Part shown: positions 40,248 to 49,464 of the stretch, piece after piece
How positions within the stretch are numbered: the stretch's first letter is position 1
Layout: each line of letters opens with the position of its first letter
Source of the DNA: a virus
Virus record (IMG/VR): IMGVR_UViG_3300028920_000001
Coordinates: 250,001-314,000 of that record
Strand: one strand, 5' to 3'
Length of the DNA: 64,000 bases
The notes under the pieces: generated by a model
Told to the model about the DNA's origin: nothing
Database searches by the model: none
The model's input: only the letters and a program-made list of their open reading frames with translations
Program-made: the position numbers and the translations under genes

Positions 40248-40853
40248 ATGGATGATGGCCCTACCGATGATCAGGATAAGGGTAACGGCGACGGCAAAGG
40301 GAAATTAATAACTTTCCCTGGTGGTAAGAAAGTTGACCCTGAAGAAGTTGGCCTGGATAGTATAGTAGGCCAAACTGGGGATATTCCTACTCCAGATATT
40401 TTAGATCCAGTGTACTTAGATAAAGAATTGCGGGAGCGAGTTGAATATGTAAAGAAACAGGCTCTAGTTCAGGCTATCACTGAAAAAAAGAGTACTATTG
40501 ACACTATCGATGCTGTTTTGGTTGAAATAGCGGAAGAATTAGCTCATCTTAAATTTGAAAGAAGAAAAGCTGCTAAAGAAGGTAAAAATACTGCGAGCTA
40601 TACCATTGGTAGAATAGGTTCTCTGACTAAATTAGCTGATTTATTATTGAAGAAGAAAGAATCTATGATGCAAGAGGAACTGGACCTGAAATCGTCCAGA
40701 TTCCAGGCAGTTTTTAGAGTTTGGATGGAATTTTTCCATGATTCGATGGAAAAATCTGGTATTTCTCCAGAAGTAATTGATGTTATATTTCAACAGATGA
40801 AAGCTGATATGGTTGATTGGGAAAGAAAAATGTCTACTGCCGGTATTGAATAA
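40248..40853 (+). CDS. hypothetical protein, possible terminase small subunit, 201 aa
   Basis: A Gly/Asp-rich N-terminus precedes a long helical region (I-D-T-I-D-A-V-L-V-E-I-A-E-E-L-A-H-L and L-T-K-L-A-D-L-L-L-K-K-K). The position directly upstream of the large terminase, with a TAATG overlap, is where small subunits often sit, but no DNA-binding motif is visible. Treat the role as inference. Confidence 0.45.
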   Translation: MDDGPTDDQDKGNGDGKGKLITFPGGKKVDPEEVGLDSIVGQTGDIPTPDILDPVYLDKELRERVEYVKKQALVQAITEKKSTIDTIDAVLVEIAEELAHLKFERRKAAKEGKNTASYTIGRIGSLTKLADLLLKKKESMMQEELDLKSSRFQAVFRVWMEFFHDSMEKSGISPEVIDVIFQQMKADMVDWERKMSTAGIE

Positions 40854-42799
40854 TGCCTAGTATTGAGAAACAAGAAAAAAGTAAATTAACTGGACTTGTT
40901 GACGATTTTCTAATTAAAAGAAAGAAAATTAGTTCTGGAAATGATAGTGATGATAGTACTACATTTCTTACTATTATTGATTTTATCGAACGATTTAAAT
41001 TACTTCCATATGGTTTATTTCCAGTTCAAAAGTTCATATTGAAATTATATTATAATATTCCATTAGATGATAAGTTACCTGGAGACGAGCGGGATAGAAT
41101 CTATGTAACTCCGAATTTTAGATCCAATAAACGGGTCTATATGACGGAAGTTAAATACCTCGAATATTTATATAGTCAAGGTCGCTGCAATATAAAAGAG
41201 CAGGGTGATATTCGATATGAATTAATTTTAGTATTGGGACGACGAAGTGGGAAAAGTGCACTAGCTTCTTTAATCGCAGCTTATGAACTTTATAAATTAT
41301 TAGCTCGTGATTGTCCTCAGAAATTCTATGGGATGCCAGTTTCCAGTGAAATTCGAGTATTAGATGTTGCAAATGACAAAGACCAAGCTGAGATTGTTTA
41401 CCAAGATATTGCTGGATACGTAGAAAGTGTTGATTATTTTAGAACGTCGTTGGCTAATCATACGACACAATTTATGAAATTCAAAACTCCCCATGATAAA
41501 AGAAAATTTGGTGACGAAGGGCGCTCAACATTAACAGCTACATTCAAGAGCTCAATTGCTAAAGGTCTTCGTGGTCGTGGTGTTATTTGTTTTATTCTGG
41601 ATGAATTTGCATTCTTCTTAAATGAAAGCGGTAAGTCTAATGCGCGTGAAGTTTACCGAGCTATTACTCCATCGCTTAAGCAATTTACTCCAAAAGATTC
41701 TAAAGACAAACGAAAAGCTATCGCAAAATCTGAAGGTAGAACTGTTGTTATTTCTTCCCCTGATGCAAAAGATGGATTCTTTTATCATCTTTACCAACTT
41801 TCTTTGACTAAGGATGTTGCTGCGTCGAATATGCTAATGATTCAGGCTCCGACGTGGGAAGTTAATCCTACATTGAGCCAGCAAGATTATGAAATTGAAT
41901 ATGCTAAAGATCCTCGGGCATTTATTACCGAGTATGGAGCTCAATTTTCTGATCGAGTTCGTGGTTGGATAGAAGATGCGAAGGACTTACAAGATTGCAT
42001 TATTGATGATTTAAAGCCATTGGTACGTGGTAATCCTCGAGAGCCCTTCTGGGCCGGGTTGGACTTCGGAATTTCGAAGGATGGTACTGCTGTTGCTCTA
42101 ACTCATTTGTTGAATGGAAGGATTACTCTTGGTTATCATGAAGCTTGGTATGCTGGAAAAAACTGGAAAGAGACTAATCCTCATCTTACTAATCCCTTAG
42201 TTCCGTATGCGCGAACTCTTCAAGACGTTAAACGACTCGATATTGATGAGATAGCTAACTGGTTATTTGTCTTATCTAAACGATTTTATATTTTGAAAGG
42301 AGTATTTGACCAATGGGCCGGTCCAGTATTTGAACAAAAATTACATAAAACTGGACTTCAGCAATTTGAAATGCGTCATTTCAGTACTGCCGATAGTTCT
42401 AAAGTATACCAAAACGCCAAGATGTTCATGTACACCACTCAGTTGGCATTTTATGATTATCCGATTCCTAAGCAAGTTATTCAGGAAGATGGCCTAGTTC
42501 TACACTCTCCTTTAATTGCTGAAATGTTAGAACTTCAAGCTACTTCAGCGGGGAAAAATTTAATCTCTGTAGAGGCTCCAAACATTCCAGGAAAGCATGA
42601 TGATAATTCCGATGCTGTGATGAGAAGTATTTATCTAGCTGCTGAGTATATTTCTGAAAATCCTGGAATTTTGGATATTAGTCATATTGAAGTAATGCCG
42701 ATGGCTCGCAAAAATTATGGTTATCGGCATTTCCATCGGGCTCGAACCAGGCTCCATGGCCCTCCTCCGCCTGAAAGGCGTGTCTTTAGGCGGGGATAA
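40853..42799 (+). CDS. terL: terminase large subunit (packaging ATPase/nuclease)
   Basis: Pumps DNA into the prohead and cuts it. Walker A L-V-L-G-R-R-S-G-K-S at residues 127-136; Walker B I-C-F-I-L-D-E at 245-251; coupling motif V-V-I-S-S-P. The C-terminal RNase-H-like nuclease shows G-L-D-F-G-I-S-K-D-G-T, F-D-Q-W-A-G and H-D-D-N-S-D-A with the metal-binding acidic residues. 648 residues is typical. It probably interacts with the portal (43496-45319). Confidence 0.9.
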   Translation: MPSIEKQEKSKLTGLVDDFLIKRKKISSGNDSDDSTTFLTIIDFIERFKLLPYGLFPVQKFILKLYYNIPLDDKLPGDERDRIYVTPNFRSNKRVYMTEVKYLEYLYSQGRCNIKEQGDIRYELILVLGRRSGKSALASLIAAYELYKLLARDCPQKFYGMPVSSEIRVLDVANDKDQAEIVYQDIAGYVESVDYFRTSLANHTTQFMKFKTPHDKRKFGDEGRSTLTATFKSSIAKGLRGRGVICFILDEFAFFLNESGKSNAREVYRAITPSLKQFTPKDSKDKRKAIAKSEGRTVVISSPDAKDGFFYHLYQLSLTKDVAASNMLMIQAPTWEVNPTLSQQDYEIEYAKDPRAFITEYGAQFSDRVRGWIEDAKDLQDCIIDDLKPLVRGNPREPFWAGLDFGISKDGTAVALTHLLNGRITLGYHEAWYAGKNWKETNPHLTNPLVPYARTLQDVKRLDIDEIANWLFVLSKRFYILKGVFDQWAGPVFEQKLHKTGLQQFEMRHFSTADSSKVYQNAKMFMYTTQLAFYDYPIPKQVIQEDGLVLHSPLIAEMLELQATSAGKNLISVEAPNIPGKHDDNSDAVMRSIYLAAEYISENPGILDISHIEVMPMARKNYGYRHFHRARTRLHGPPPPERRVFRRG

Positions 42800-42824
42800 G
42801 CCTGTTATATTGTCATCAATTTAA

Positions 42825-43088
42825 ATGCCCACGAAAGCCGGTATTACTAATACTGCTGCCTATCGAGTTATTAGGGAAGTTATGGATCATGTGTTTGATC
42901 CGGATACTGAACTTGAAGAAGATGATGTAATTGGGATCTGTGATATTTTTAGGGATTTGAATGGATCTTGGGAGTCGGTCATGAGTGGGGATATGGATGA
43001 ATATCAGAAATTGGAGAATGCTATTGAATCTAGATTAAGTCTAAATCAAATGGCCAGACAGCTCGCCTCACAGTCTTTTAAAAGGTAA
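42825..43088 (+). CDS. hypothetical protein, 87 aa
   Basis: Small acidic helical protein (V-I-R-E-V-M-D-H-V-F-D-P-D-T-E) between terminase and portal. It could be an adaptor or assembly factor; no family is evident. Confidence 0.5.
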   Translation: MPTKAGITNTAAYRVIREVMDHVFDPDTELEEDDVIGICDIFRDLNGSWESVMSGDMDEYQKLENAIESRLSLNQMARQLASQSFKR

Positions 43089-43097
43089 GGTTTAACA

Positions 43098-43490
43098 GTG
43101 GAGAACCAAGTCGAATCCAACTTTGAAGCTCAGGAGCGGGAGCGGGAAGTTAAGAGGAGAAAGGCTCGGTTGGCTCGAGCTCGGGAGGATCGAATTCGGA
43201 ATCTGGATTCTTTCTTTGCTATTTATAACCAAATCCAAACTAAAACTGATAAAATCGTTATTTCACTTAAGGAGGTTATGAATTTAACATTATCCTTAAA
43301 TCAAAAGATGACTTCCGGTAATTATAGGGAAATGAATTTGGTGAGGCGGTTAAAGATGCAATTGATGCTGCAAACTTTTAGTGCAGCCATTAATCAGTTA
43401 TCTAGAGTAAGTAAGCTTTCTAAAATATTGTCTCCAGCGGTGAAGGAGGAAGCTATTCACCAAATTGAATCTCCTCCTACATTTGAGTAA
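43098..43490 (+). CDS. hypothetical helical protein, 130 aa
   Basis: Starts at GTG 43098 with a highly charged coiled-coil-like segment (E-R-E-R-E-V-K-R-R-K-A-R-L-A-R-A-R), then amphipathic helices. It ends five bases before the portal gene. Likely a small head-assembly protein by context. Confidence 0.5.
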   Translation: MENQVESNFEAQEREREVKRRKARLARAREDRIRNLDSFFAIYNQIQTKTDKIVISLKEVMNLTLSLNQKMTSGNYREMNLVRRLKMQLMLQTFSAAINQLSRVSKLSKILSPAVKEEAIHQIESPPTFE

Positions 43491-43495
43491 AAACC

Positions 43496-45319
43496 ATGGC
43501 AGCTAAGAAGAACGGGAATGGACGAGTTAGAACCGGTCAAATTCCGGTTCAGCACGTTAATATCCAGAAGGTTCCTTCCAAAAAGCTAACTAAATTAGAA
43601 AGGCAAGCCCGGAGAGAAGCTGCTCAATCTATTCGTGTGGCTGCTACCTGTGGTCCAATTGGTGGATCTGGATTAGGAAGCGGGGGTTTTGGTGGTTATG
43701 GGAATGCCGATATTGGATTAGCTAATTCCAATTTTTACAGTCCTCAGTTATCAACTGACTTTTTAGAGTTACCTCAATCTGAGCGTGAAAAACGCGAGTT
43801 ATTTAGATTTTGGTATACAACTCATCCAATCGTTGGGGCATCAATTGATTTTCATACTGATGTCCCGATGTCAAAAATTCGGTTGTCTCTGCCGAAGGGG
43901 AAAGATCACAAAAGAAATAAGCAGATCTTGCATTACTATCAAGAAATGTGCAGGCGACTGCGGCTTTTCCAAGTTCTCTACGATGCCACTCATGAATATT
44001 GGTTACATGGAAATGTGTTTATTTTCTGTGAAGACCAAGATATGGCACCAGAACTTCCTGATTCTATCTTCGTGAAAGAAGTGGAAGAAGAAATTGGTGA
44101 AGTTGATGCATTAGGAAACCCGACGGTTCGTAAAGAAAAGAAACAAGTAGAGAAATCTGAAAAAGAAAGAATGGATGCCATTCACGAATATGTGGCTGAT
44201 AAATATCAGGGATGGCAGCGTCTTCAAATTTTGCCGCCAGAGCAAGTTAAACTAGAAGTTTTTCAGTATACTAATAAAGTTAATATGGAACTTATCCCGA
44301 GCGAAAAAGATCGTTTGGTGGTATTGAGAGCTGAAGATCAAGGGGATCCGGAAGCTAGAAGAATTGCTGATGATATTCCAGAACAAATTAAAGAGAATTT
44401 ACTTAACGGTCAGCCTATTCCATTAAATACTAGTCCTTACGAAGATTATATTTGTTCTTCGTTTTGTTATCATTTATCGCACAAAAAATCATCTTATGAT
44501 GATCGTGGAATTTCAATTTTAGAGCGTTGTCTTCGTACTCTTCTCTATCAAGATAAACTTCGTCAAGCCCAGACTTCGATTGCCTCCCGTGCAATGACAC
44601 CAAAGCGCATTGTGTGGGCAGACAAAATGTCTCAAACAGATGTGGAAGATCTGCGAGATCAGGTTGATCAAGCTCTGATTGATCCGGATTTCACTATTAT
44701 TACTAATTTTGAGCTTCATTGGGATGAGATTGGAGCTCGAGATCGTCTTTTAGATTTAGGTACTGAATACGAGATTACAAATAAATTATTGTTTATCGGC
44801 CTTCGAATTACTGAGGCTATGTTAACAGGAGAAAGTACCTATTCCGGGGAGCGTATTCATCTGGACGTGATGAATACAATGTATTTGCTTTACCGTGAGA
44901 CAATAGCGGAATTCGTTGAGGAGCAGATTTTTGCACCGGTAGCCGAAAAGAAAGGTTTTTGGGAAATTGATGAATATGGGAATCGGGTTCTTCTTTATCC
45001 GAAGCTTCAGTTTACCCGACTGGCTCTTCGAGATAATGCTGAACTTCAGGATTTCATGTTTAATTTATATCAAAAAGGCTCATTGCCTATTTCATATATT
45101 TATGAACTTTTGAACATTGATGTTGATGACGCCCATTCGGAACTTCAGAAGGATGTATTTACTCTGAAGGATTCTCAGATGAATGAATTGGTCAGGAACC
45201 TTCTAGGTGCGGCCGGGGAAAAGCTTTTGGATGAGACCGATGTGATTGATAAGATAGTAAAAAGTCTTGGTCTTAAACATGAAAAGAAAGAAGGAGATCG
45301 TTTTGGTAAGGAAGAATAA
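43496..45319 (+). CDS. portal protein
   Basis: Forms the dodecameric DNA gate. 607 residues with the typical order: a disordered basic/Gly-rich start, P-I-V-G-A-S-I-D-F-H-T-D, the wing region with Y-W-L-H-G-N-V-F-I, an insert (residues ~190-235) rich in Glu/Lys, a clip-like section with R-G-I-S-I-L-E-R-C-L-R-T-L, and a stem-crown-like helical end (F-V-E-E-Q-I-F-A-P-V-A). Placement between terminase and the later protease and capsid genes fits exactly. Confidence 0.8.
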   Translation: MAAKKNGNGRVRTGQIPVQHVNIQKVPSKKLTKLERQARREAAQSIRVAATCGPIGGSGLGSGGFGGYGNADIGLANSNFYSPQLSTDFLELPQSEREKRELFRFWYTTHPIVGASIDFHTDVPMSKIRLSLPKGKDHKRNKQILHYYQEMCRRLRLFQVLYDATHEYWLHGNVFIFCEDQDMAPELPDSIFVKEVEEEIGEVDALGNPTVRKEKKQVEKSEKERMDAIHEYVADKYQGWQRLQILPPEQVKLEVFQYTNKVNMELIPSEKDRLVVLRAEDQGDPEARRIADDIPEQIKENLLNGQPIPLNTSPYEDYICSSFCYHLSHKKSSYDDRGISILERCLRTLLYQDKLRQAQTSIASRAMTPKRIVWADKMSQTDVEDLRDQVDQALIDPDFTIITNFELHWDEIGARDRLLDLGTEYEITNKLLFIGLRITEAMLTGESTYSGERIHLDVMNTMYLLYRETIAEFVEEQIFAPVAEKKGFWEIDEYGNRVLLYPKLQFTRLALRDNAELQDFMFNLYQKGSLPISYIYELLNIDVDDAHSELQKDVFTLKDSQMNELVRNLLGAAGEKLLDETDVIDKIVKSLGLKHEKKEGDRFGKEE

Positions 45320-45347
45320 TAAACCTTAATTTAAATATCTAAATCGA

Positions 45348-47582
45348 ATGTTGCATCAAGGTGACAGCTCTTTGAGTCCTGCTGAAAAGGAGGATCAAGA
45401 GATTGAACATCGAATGAAGAGTATTAAGGAACGTCCTCATTCTAGAAAGTACAGATCTCGGCGTCCTGATCGTAGTAAACGTAGACAAAGGATGAAAATT
45501 GAAGATTCAGATATCCAAGCTCCTGTAAAGGCGGATCCAGATTTGTCAAAGATGGCTGCACGTATAGCAGTTGAACCCTTTGAAGATATTAGAGAACTCT
45601 TTAATAAGCGTGCTCAGTCGATTTTCAGGGCTTTATCTGAACTTTCTACTCCTTTAGCTGATGCATTTCATTCTGAAATGCATGAAAAATTCATAGATGT
45701 TTGGGATAATACTAAGAAACAACAACTACTATTACAGGAAATGGGAGAATTTAAAGATAAAATTAAGGGTGAAGTAAAAAAATACGGTAGGATATTAGGA
45801 AAAGCTGAACCGGCAGCTGTGGCAAGAATTATTGCTGATAATTGGCCTGATAAATCAGATTGGCAAACTCGAGCGGCCATAATTGGTGGAATAAGAAAAG
45901 CAGCAGACGATTCTAAGCTTCCTGAAGCTATTAAAGTCCCTTTTCTACGTCAAGACATTCCTAATGTATTAGCAGACAATAAAGCAATAAAGGCAATTCT
46001 TAAATCTAATGTGAAAAAATCCGGGGCTGATGAAAATGATTTATTCAGATTTGCTCAGTTAGTGGCTGCTTATCAAGTTTTATCTAAAAATCCGGATAAA
46101 ATTTCTACTGATCAATTAATGGCAGATGTTAAAAAATTGGCAGGATCATTAGACGAGCAGGTTTCTGAAGTTGTTGATCTTAATAACATTATGAATATTT
46201 GGACTAGTGCTTTAGGTCAGATTAAAGCCAAAGATACGAATATAGATTATAAACCAAATGATTATGATAAATTGTTGAAAAATCTGAGCAGTTTTTTTGA
46301 TCAAAGTAAATATGTGAATCCTGAACCTACCATGAAGGAGATGGAAAAACTATTGAAAGAAGAATTTAAAGATATTCCACCTGAAATGGAAGCAATGTTT
46401 AAGGGGTTCAAACGTGCAGCAACTTCTAATGAAACTCCAAGGATTAGGATAATGGCTAAAAAAGTCGTTGACTATGCTAAAGTGGCCGGTCGGGTTGCTA
46501 CCTATCATGGAATAATTGATCAAAGGGGCAATCCTACAGATCCTATTAATACCGGGTGGAAATCGTACGATAAAAGATATTTCGGTGAAGATAATTATAA
46601 ATCAATTGTTAAATATGCCAAAGAATTGCTAACTCAAGATTGGTTTAAATATGGATGGGGAGAGAAAAAGAGCGATGCTAGCCTTAGAGCCGCTCTTGAT
46701 GTAGCTATCTATGTGGGAGATTCCACACTTCATCAATCTAAGATTGATTCAGAGACATATAATATGCTCTTGAATCGATTGGCGGGTTGGGGATATGATT
46801 CATTTTCGGAGACTATTGTCTTTGAATCCGGAAAAGGCACCAAGAGGAGCGCTTCAATGAAGGCAGAAATCCAAAATTTAGTTCGGATTGCTAATGATAT
46901 CCGTCAGACTAATCCTACGGTGGCCTTTGAGATGTTAAAGAACATCAGAGGACTTACTGCTGGGCTTGGTATTGAGCCTGAGCTTGAGCCTGAGCCCCCT
47001 ACTACTTCTGGTGCTAAAGAAGATATTTCTAAGGCAATTGAAGAAACCATTTCTGAAATGTCCGGAGAGGAACCTGACAAGGTAGCTCAGGCTATTGCTG
47101 ATATTCTCGAAAAAGGCTTCGAGAAGATGCGTCCCAAGTCCCCTGAAGACCTTCAAACAGGCCTGGAAGAGCTCGTTGAAGCTGCTGGAGAGGTTATGGG
47201 CGGTCAGGCAGCAGTCGGATCTACTCTTGGGTACTTGGTTAGGGTGGCCTATAAAGCCCCTTCTCTTCGTCCCTTAATTCTGCCGGTGGTCGCGGCAGCT
47301 AAAAAAGGTAAGGGTAAAGGTAAAGCCCAGCCTAAGGGTAAAGGTAAAGCCCAGCCTAAGGGTAAAGGTAAGGCCCAGCCTAAGGGTAAAGGTAAAGCCC
47401 AGCCTAAGGGTAAAGGTAAAGCCCCACCATTTGGTGGTAAGAAGGCCCCACCATTTGGTGGTAAGAAGGCCCCACCATTTGGTAAGAAGGACGAAGAGGA
47501 AAAGAAGACCGCTAAAGGTAAAAAGACTTCTAAAGGTAAGAAGCGTCGGTCTTCTATTACCGCCACAGATCTGGAATGGTGA
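45348..47582 (+). CDS. large virion-associated protein with Lys/Gly-rich repeat tail
   Basis: 744 residues. A basic N-terminus (S-R-R-P-D-R-S-K-R-R-Q-R-M-K) is followed at residue ~65 by D-L-S-K-M-A-A-R-I-A, an internal copy of the leader motif. A long helical body leads to a C-terminal tail of G-K-G-K-A-Q-P-K (four copies) and A-P-P-F-G-G-K-K (about three copies). It ends in more Lys-rich sequence. The tail is histone-H1-like in composition and may bind DNA. An ejected or internal head protein is a reasonable guess. Confidence 0.6.
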   Translation: MLHQGDSSLSPAEKEDQEIEHRMKSIKERPHSRKYRSRRPDRSKRRQRMKIEDSDIQAPVKADPDLSKMAARIAVEPFEDIRELFNKRAQSIFRALSELSTPLADAFHSEMHEKFIDVWDNTKKQQLLLQEMGEFKDKIKGEVKKYGRILGKAEPAAVARIIADNWPDKSDWQTRAAIIGGIRKAADDSKLPEAIKVPFLRQDIPNVLADNKAIKAILKSNVKKSGADENDLFRFAQLVAAYQVLSKNPDKISTDQLMADVKKLAGSLDEQVSEVVDLNNIMNIWTSALGQIKAKDTNIDYKPNDYDKLLKNLSSFFDQSKYVNPEPTMKEMEKLLKEEFKDIPPEMEAMFKGFKRAATSNETPRIRIMAKKVVDYAKVAGRVATYHGIIDQRGNPTDPINTGWKSYDKRYFGEDNYKSIVKYAKELLTQDWFKYGWGEKKSDASLRAALDVAIYVGDSTLHQSKIDSETYNMLLNRLAGWGYDSFSETIVFESGKGTKRSASMKAEIQNLVRIANDIRQTNPTVAFEMLKNIRGLTAGLGIEPELEPEPPTTSGAKEDISKAIEETISEMSGEEPDKVAQAIADILEKGFEKMRPKSPEDLQTGLEELVEAAGEVMGGQAAVGSTLGYLVRVAYKAPSLRPLILPVVAAAKKGKGKGKAQPKGKGKAQPKGKGKAQPKGKGKAQPKGKGKAPPFGGKKAPPFGGKKAPPFGKKDEEEKKTAKGKKTSKGKKRRSSITATDLEW
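47310..47480 (+). repeat. tandem 24-bp repeats encoding the Lys/Gly tail
   Basis: Four near-identical 24-bp units (AAGGGTAAAGGTAAAGCCCA...) from 47310 to 47405 are followed by a different 24-bp unit (GCCCCACCATTTGGTGGTAA...) repeated about three times, the last truncated. Units differ by single bases such as AAA/AAG. The array is in frame and will expand or contract by eight residues at a time. Confidence 0.85.
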
Positions 47583-47624
47583 TACGATTTCTATATCGTT
47601 GATCTAGTCAGGAGACTCCACACC

Positions 47625-48110
47625 ATGAAGAAGCAAGTTGCCAATTTAGTTCTTTCCAAGCTTGACAGTACTGCCAGCACAATTGAGACCCTTGCCAAAG
47701 AGGGTAAAATTGAGCGACAGGCGGCGAGTCAGCTAATTAAGAATCTGGACTCGTTTGCTGATAAGTTTGAAGTAGCAGCATTCGGAGAAAAGAATCTTAA
47801 GGCCCGTCAAGCTAAGGTTATTCAGCAGGATAATGATGAGCCGTATATGAAGACCTTTGACAATGTCAATGAGGTTCATCAGTCTGATGCTGACGAGCCT
47901 TATATGCATAAGTCTCCTCCGTCGTTCAATTCCAAGGGAATTGATAACTACGACCAGGATGCTAGCTCGACGGTTTCTACTCGTGATGAATATCAGGTTC
48001 GCGATTTGAGCGAGCATGCTGACGGCACCAAGCCGCAGCCGTCCTGGCCGAATGGCTCGGCCGGTAAGAGCACTCGTCAGGGTACTGCAAAGCCGAAGTC
48101 TTGGGCCTAA
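47625..48110 (+). CDS. hypothetical head-region protein, 161 aa
   Basis: Helical N-terminus (V-A-N-L-V-L-S-K-L-D) then two D-E-P-Y-M elements (D-N-D-E-P-Y-M-K and D-A-D-E-P-Y-M-H), followed by a polar disordered end. The upstream gap has a small ACGAT/ATCGT hairpin and AGGAG before the ATG. Likely a structural or assembly protein. Confidence 0.5.
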   Translation: MKKQVANLVLSKLDSTASTIETLAKEGKIERQAASQLIKNLDSFADKFEVAAFGEKNLKARQAKVIQQDNDEPYMKTFDNVNEVHQSDADEPYMHKSPPSFNSKGIDNYDQDASSTVSTRDEYQVRDLSEHADGTKPQPSWPNGSAGKSTRQGTAKPKSWA

Positions 48111-48148
48111 TCTTCAACTAGGCTTTTAACCCTAGATTGGAGTAAGGC

Positions 48149-48901
48149 ATGCGGAGCAGAGTTGCGTTTGTAGACGATCAAGTTATGGCGAAGGACTATG
48201 CCACGGGTGACATCGTGCGCAAAGTCAATTTCCGTGACTATTTTCAAACTCCGTATGCCGGTCGTGTCATTTATTCTAACCCGAAGACTGGAAAAGTCCA
48301 GGTTCAATGGCCTTGGGGAGCTGAACAGGAGTCTCCAACCGAATTGATTCGGGAAATCAATCCGAAGTTTGTTCCTCCGATCGCCTTGAATCAATGGTAT
48401 TCTACTTGGGAGGGTTCTCGTCTAATCAATGACAAGGACCTTCTCAAGGAAGAAGATAAATGGCGTAAGTCCCTTACTGCTTCTACCGTTCAAATTATTA
48501 CCAAGCATGAACAAAATACCATGCCGGTGTGGCGGCATGCTTGTAAGGCTTGGCATAATGGTTTAGATGAGGTTGAAGCTTTCCGGATTCTTTCTTTCCA
48601 ATTTGGAGAGGAATTCGGTGACGAAACAATCAGATTAACTATTTCTAATCTCTATAATCTCGGACGTCGAACTAAACTAGCGATTTATTGGAAAGATAAT
48701 ACTCGTCGATATAAAGTTACGAAGAAAGAAAAAGAAACTGGGAAATTAAAGTGTCCGCGTTGCAGTGGAACTCGGATGAAGCCGCGAGTTTATCGACAAG
48801 GCAAAAAATTGATTCAGTGTCGTGATTGTGGTTTTTCAATTTCTCCGAAAGATTTGATTTGGCCCTCTGAGACAATTACTGATATTGAAGATGATGAATA
48901 A
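48149..48901 (+). CDS. protein with C-terminal zinc ribbon, 250 aa
   Basis: The N-terminal domain has an SH3-like pattern (A-G-R-V-I-Y-S-N-P-K-T-G-K-V-Q-V-Q-W-P-W-G), suited to binding. A helical middle is followed by a four-Cys ribbon (C-P-R-C-S-G-T-R-M-K ... C-R-D-C-G-F). TTGGAGTAAGG precedes ATG 48149. It probably binds nucleic acid or another virion protein. Confidence 0.5.
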   Translation: MRSRVAFVDDQVMAKDYATGDIVRKVNFRDYFQTPYAGRVIYSNPKTGKVQVQWPWGAEQESPTELIREINPKFVPPIALNQWYSTWEGSRLINDKDLLKEEDKWRKSLTASTVQIITKHEQNTMPVWRHACKAWHNGLDEVEAFRILSFQFGEEFGDETIRLTISNLYNLGRRTKLAIYWKDNTRRYKVTKKEKETGKLKCPRCSGTRMKPRVYRQGKKLIQCRDCGFSISPKDLIWPSETITDIEDDE

Positions 48902-48903
48902 AT

Positions 48904-49413
48904 TTAAGATTCCATAATCATTTGGACATCCATCAGTTCCTGAGCTGCACAAATCACTCCATCCCATTCCCATTGATTATGCCAATGGGTAGTGATTTTT
49001 CTTGAGATCGGCCTATTTTCTATAGGTCCTTTATCAATATTATGCTGTCCAAACTGTCGACAGGCAAATTGAGTAGCCGCAGCTATAATTATACGAGTTC
49101 TGAACATTTCGAATGACCAGTGTTGGTTATAATTTTTGAGATTAAAATACATAGTATTTTTATCTTCGGATTTGAGATCCATACTGAAGACTAATACTAT
49201 TTGATTATAATAACCCATCCGATCTAAGGTCTCAAACTGTTTTTCTTCAAATTTATGAACTTTTAACTGAATGTTTTCTAAATTTGGAACTGGTTGAATT
49301 TGTCCTTTGCTATCTTGGATTTCAATATATTTCTTCACTTTCTTTTTAGACCGTTCCCATCTTCCTCCGATGGTACTTCGGCGGTCTGGATGAGCTCCTC
49401 GGATTCGAGGCAT
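48904..49413 (-). CDS. hypothetical protein on the opposite strand of the late region, 169 aa
   Basis: The only minus-strand gene between 34.8 and 58.6 kb. Basic N-terminus (R-R-S-T-I-G-G-R-W-E-R-S-K-K-K-V-K-K) and a strand-helix body (Y-N-Q-I-V-L-V-F-S-M-D-L, I-I-I-A-A-A-T-Q-F-A). TGTAATAT (49426-49419) lies directly upstream, so it may have its own promoter. No family recognised; an inserted accessory gene is likely. Confidence 0.5.
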   Translation of the reverse strand: MPRIRGAHPDRRSTIGGRWERSKKKVKKYIEIQDSKGQIQPVPNLENIQLKVHKFEEKQFETLDRMGYYNQIVLVFSMDLKSEDKNTMYFNLKNYNQHWSFEMFRTRIIIAAATQFACRQFGQHNIDKGPIENRPISRKITTHWHNQWEWDGVICAAQELMDVQMIMES

Positions 49414-49464
49414 GGATAATATTACATCTCAGAATTTTGATAATGAATCATATGCAGGGAATTT

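Noticed and set aside
47310-47480. Tandem repeats as a possible CRISPR array
   Set aside because: Units are contiguous without spacers, are in frame and encode a protein tail.
47249-47566. Minus-strand frame of 105 codons with Pro/Leu repeats
   Set aside because: It is the antisense shadow of the 24-bp repeat array that encodes the Lys/Gly tail.
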